From contig NZ_CP009526.1 in assembly GCF_000969985.1 (NCBI RefSeq), forward strand, positions 744,001 to 808,000: a stretch of 64,000 nt of DNA, given 5' to 3'. The translations under genes were made by a program, and so were the position numbers. The notes beneath the pieces are model-generated. The model worked only from the letters and a program-made list of their open reading frames with translations, ran no database searches and was not told where the DNA came from. Positions within the stretch are counted from its first letter, which is position 1, and every line of letters begins with the position of its first letter. Shown in pieces: positions 61,511 to 64,000 of this stretch. The DNA comes from Methanosarcina barkeri str. Wiesmoor (GTDB taxonomy: Archaea > Halobacteriota > Methanosarcinia > Methanosarcinales > Methanosarcinaceae).

Positions 61511-61613
61511 CAAAAAATCCAGTAAGACGAAATACCACTTCTCTAAATCTCTACAAATTTTGTTCGTTTTTACTAGAGTAAATCCATAACGGTATACCTT
61601 ACTATGGTTTCTC

Positions 61614-61628
61614 CTCTTTATATACTTT
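61614..61628 (-). promoter_or_regulatory. candidate box A of gvpA, distal
   Basis: AAAGTATATAAAGAG on the minus strand is the better archaeal TATA match, with an A-rich upstream flank, but implies a leader of about 200 nt. Confidence 0.4.
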
Positions 61629-62223
61629 AGTATGTAATATATTTTGTTTTAAAAAACATATTAAATAAATATACCTATTTTAATTAGAAAATTATTCTAA
61701 ATTTCTATACTAATTTTGTTTCAAAAATAACATTTTTTTTCAAATTGTATGAAAAAATAGTTTCCCATATTTTCTAAAAGATTAAAACTTATGTGATAAT
61801 CCCAAATATACCACTTATATCTTAACGCTCTTATCTATTTATATATATAATAATCATAGTATTTAATTTTCGTAAGTAGTCAGCTTGGATAAGACAACAT
61901 CACTAATTATCTTTATTAAGATTTAATAGGCAAACTTCTTTGAGATGATTTTCTTTAATTTTCGGTTGATCAGGTTGTGCCTCATTAACTGTTAGGTATT
62001 TTATCTTTGAATACTCCTTGTTTATCTGCACCTGCTTCCCAAGCTTACATGCATATCGGAAACTAATAGTTGTATAAAGCAGAAAATAAAATTGAATACT
62101 AATATGTGAAGATTCAGAAAAATTTCAACTGACTATGGGTATCATCCAAAGTCAAATAACTTATTTTGAGTAAGTTGAATAGTTTTTAAAAAAGTTAATT
62201 TAAGGGATAGTTTACTCCAATTA

Positions 62224-62703
62224 TTATACGCTTCTACTCTCAGTTATAGCCTCTTTTGCGTGGCTTATATTGCTCTCCTTATATGACATCTCGTCAAAAT
62301 CTCCGCGCAAAGCTTTAAGTGCATATTTTTCCAGATCTATTTCCTGTCTAGTACGGAAGCCAAATCTCCTTAGTATAGATACAGGAGGGCACCAGCCCTG
62401 CACAGCATACTGGAGCAGACAGGTTGAAGCTATTGTGGGCAAAATAAGCCATATTTTGCTTCTTTTTAAGCCAAGTATTATTCCAATTAAAGAAACAGTA
62501 GATGCGCGAATTTCAATAATACGTCCTATATCCCACTCTTTGTCAAGCTCTTCAATCCTTTTGCCTATTTCATAGTCGGTCTTGCTTGCATAAAACCTGA
62601 CCATTGCAGCTATCTCTGTGTCTATTGCCTGATTAATCTCAGGAGGTGTATTAGCCCGTACCCTATCTCCTCTTATGAGTTCACTATAATTGCTCACTTC
62701 CAT
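62224..62703 (-). CDS. DUF2892-like (YgaP-type) membrane protein
   Basis: About 159 residues from the ATG at 62703, seven bases after GAGGGGG; the frame extends to 62724 without a better site. Residues 70-105 make two short membrane spans (ASTVSLIGIILGLKRSKIWLILPTIASTCLLQYAVQGW), followed by CPPVSILRRFGFRTRQEID, the motif that follows the DUF2892 transmembrane hairpin in YgaP-like sulfurtransferases. No rhodanese domain is present; the N-terminal 65 residues are soluble and helical. Function unknown. It lies upstream of the gas-vesicle locus on the same strand, 830 bases away. Confidence 0.65.
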   Translation of the reverse strand: MEVSNYSELIRGDRVRANTPPEINQAIDTEIAAMVRFYASKTDYEIGKRIEELDKEWDIGRIIEIRASTVSLIGIILGLKRSKIWLILPTIASTCLLQYAVQGWCPPVSILRRFGFRTRQEIDLEKYALKALRGDFDEMSYKESNISHAKEAITESRSV

Positions 62704-62724
62704 AAAATTCCCCCTCTTAATCAT

Positions 62725-62956
62725 CCTTTCTCAATGTGTAATCAGACCGGAATTGCCTTTTACTAAAAGAGGGTAGGGGTACACGAATATAAAGTTAATC
62801 AGAATAACTTAGTTTCAGGACTTGGTTATTAAACGAAAAAGAAGTGAACACACTTTTTCCATATTTTTGTTTGTTTTCTGAGATATTACGAGGAAAAAAT
62901 AGATTTTTACATATTAAGAATGGATTCCTTTTGGGAATCCTCACTTATCTCCTGTT
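62725..62956. other. short gap, nothing seen
   Basis: About 230 bases with no gene or clear signal. Confidence 0.4.
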
Positions 62957-63826
62957 TCATACCTCGATTAGTCCATTGGGGTAATAAATTACCTCTGCTC
63001 CTTTAAAGTATATGCCTCCAGGATGTCTGTATCCATTTGACCCGCTCCAGTCAAAATTCAGCCAGTACTGAAGTTTCTCATCTTTAAGTTCTCTGCCTGA
63101 GTACCAGATATTTTCAGCATAGTAATATCTGCTCTGTACATACCTGAGAATTTCAGATGCAGTTTCCTTGCTATCTCCTATGTAAAGTTCAGGATAGGCA
63201 TGTCCGTAGCTCTCGTTTGTTACAGTAACGACTCTTGTATTGAACCCCATATTTTTTAAAAGGGCAGACATGACTATGGAATAGTCGTCACAGTCCCCCT
63301 TATAACCTTCATTTATAGTCTGAGAGGCATCGAAGAAAAACTCGCCGTTTTTTTCATAACGATACTCCCAATGCTTGTTCACATAATCAAAAACATCACA
63401 GGCGTCCTTAATATTGTATCCTGAGGTTTTTCCAGTTATATTGAAAACTTCGGATGTGATTTTCTCATTTTCTGACCCAATACCTCTCTGAAAATTAATG
63501 GACAATAGCCTGTATTCCCTGGGATAGACGACGTTTGTTTTTTCTTCATGATAAGTCGGAACTTCTGGTATCTCAGGAGAAGTTGAATCATCCAGGTATA
63601 CGGAGCTCTCATTCTTTTCTGTCTTATTTTGGTCTCCCAGTCCTGTCTCATCAGACAAAGGGTTATCCGTCCTATTGGGTGTTAAATTCTGTAAATCCTT
63701 TGCCAGATCTTCAGAGTTCAGACCTGAAACAGGAATATTATCGGCGGCGGTAGGATATATACATCCGGAAGCAAATGCAAAAATAAGAAGGAGACTTAAT
63801 AATTTAAAAAAATTCGTCCTGATCAC
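62957..63826 (-). CDS. transglutaminase-like lipoprotein
   Basis: About 289 residues from a GTG at 63826 with AGGAAGT 6-8 nt upstream; the longer frame to 63922 is unlikely because a lipoprotein signal starts right here (IRTNFFKLLSLLLIFAFASGC, cut before the Cys). A Ser/Asn/Glu-rich linker follows. The C-terminal domain has the transglutaminase-like triad: Cys in GYKGDCDDYSIVMSALL, His in YGHAYPELYIG, and Asp in LNFDWSG. Such secreted papain-fold enzymes act on cell-surface peptides or are inactive binding domains; substrate unknown. It would be anchored on the outside of the membrane. Confidence 0.8.
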   Translation of the reverse strand: MIRTNFFKLLSLLLIFAFASGCIYPTAADNIPVSGLNSEDLAKDLQNLTPNRTDNPLSDETGLGDQNKTEKNESSVYLDDSTSPEIPEVPTYHEEKTNVVYPREYRLLSINFQRGIGSENEKITSEVFNITGKTSGYNIKDACDVFDYVNKHWEYRYEKNGEFFFDASQTINEGYKGDCDDYSIVMSALLKNMGFNTRVVTVTNESYGHAYPELYIGDSKETASEILRYVQSRYYYAENIWYSGRELKDEKLQYWLNFDWSGSNGYRHPGGIYFKGAEVIYYPNGLIEV

Positions 63827-64000
63827 TTTGTCGACTTCCTGGATCAATATAATTGAAATTAAATGCAGTGCAAAGAAGGTATTAAATTTATATATTGCAG
63901 ATTTGTAGCTATAAACCTGCAATGTATAAATTTGTAAGCTATTTAACTTTTAGAAAAAGCTTTGAAGTATAAACTTCTAAGCCATAATTTGTAACAATGG
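63827..64000. other. window end, AT-rich
   Basis: No gene. AAACTTCTAAGCC and ATAAATTTGTAAGC steps suggest degenerate repeats. A minus-strand TATA-like run near 63885-63895 could be the promoter of the lipoprotein. Confidence 0.35.

Larger units (their letters stand above)
61391..62223. other. gvpA upstream region, AT-rich
   Basis: About 830 bases without a gene. It must carry the gvpA control region (61391-61650); the rest (61650-62220) is highly AT-rich with a faint match to the 25-bp unit of 33926 (ATTAAGATTTAATAGGCAAA near 61914). Confidence 0.5.

Noticed and set aside
1-64000. tRNA, rRNA and replication origin
   Set aside because: I looked for cloverleaf-like GC-rich stretches, rRNA motifs and origin-type repeats with Cdc6 genes and saw none that I could support by eye.

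Overview
The window reads as chromosome of a methanogenic archaeon of the genus Methanosarcina. The grounds are a complete coenzyme F430 operon (cfbA, cfbE, cfbD, cfbC, cfbB), archaeal-type information-processing proteins (Mre11/Rad50, a fused two-repeat tRNA-splicing endonuclease, AglB oligosaccharyltransferase), a DUF1699 protein, AT-rich intergenic DNA full of short tandem repeats, and GGAGG/GGTGA-type ribosome binding sites. A full gas-vesicle locus points to the gas-vacuolate side of the genus (M. barkeri / M. vacuolata group); that placement is inference.

Region by region: 1-2.2 kb holds a DUF1699 gene in sparse DNA. 2.2-12.6 kb is a minus-strand surface-polysaccharide cluster: an ABC-2 exporter (Wzm/Wzt-like, with a C-terminal carbohydrate-binding-type domain on the ATPase), four GT4 glycosyltransferases and a very large protein carrying three methyltransferase domains and a coiled coil. 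Next to it, divergently, lies aglB (13.4-16.0 kb). 16-23.7 kb is housekeeping: an RCK-DHH phosphoesterase, NAD(P)HX repair enzyme, MoaC, PRPP synthetase, two lineage-specific genes and a TPD-motif nuclease of the CDIN1 type. 23.8-29.4 kb is rad50-mre11, both enlarged by low-complexity sequence. 29.8-36.5 kb is a disturbed accessory stretch with an intact IS1634-like element (31861-33589, 6-bp target duplication), a broken SnoaL-like gene, a chimeric repeat-protein fragment built on a duplicated piece of the nearby PHP gene, and a DJ-1/PfpI protein. 37.4-40.3 kb has hflX, a DUF2209-like gene and endA. 40.7-46.7 kb is the F430 operon. 47-51.4 kb has a P1B metal ATPase, a DUF2267 protein, an unknown protein and a PadR regulator.

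52.4-61.4 kb is a minus-strand gas-vesicle locus: three tandem gvpA copies encoding identical proteins, a strong hairpin, a coiled-coil gene in the position normally held by gvpC, then gvpN, gvpO, gvpF, gvpG, a short GvpH-like ORF, a GvpA/J paralogue ending in a zinc ribbon, an Hsp20-like gvpH, gvpK, a truncated second gvpK, gvpL, and a GvpA/M-type domain fused to a GRAM/PH-like domain. Two further short reading frames, each broken by one apparent frameshift, lie in the gaps next to gvpO and gvpF. The window ends with a DUF2892-type membrane protein and a transglutaminase-like lipoprotein.

The best candidates for undescribed biology are the lineage-specific gas-vesicle parts (GvpC-position coiled coil, zinc-ribbon GvpJ, GRAM-fused GvpM, hidden small frames) and the coiled-coil triple methyltransferase next to Wzm/Wzt, which may be an archaeal chain terminator/length ruler. 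Tandem repeats of 17 or 25 bp recur throughout and several end exactly at stop codons.
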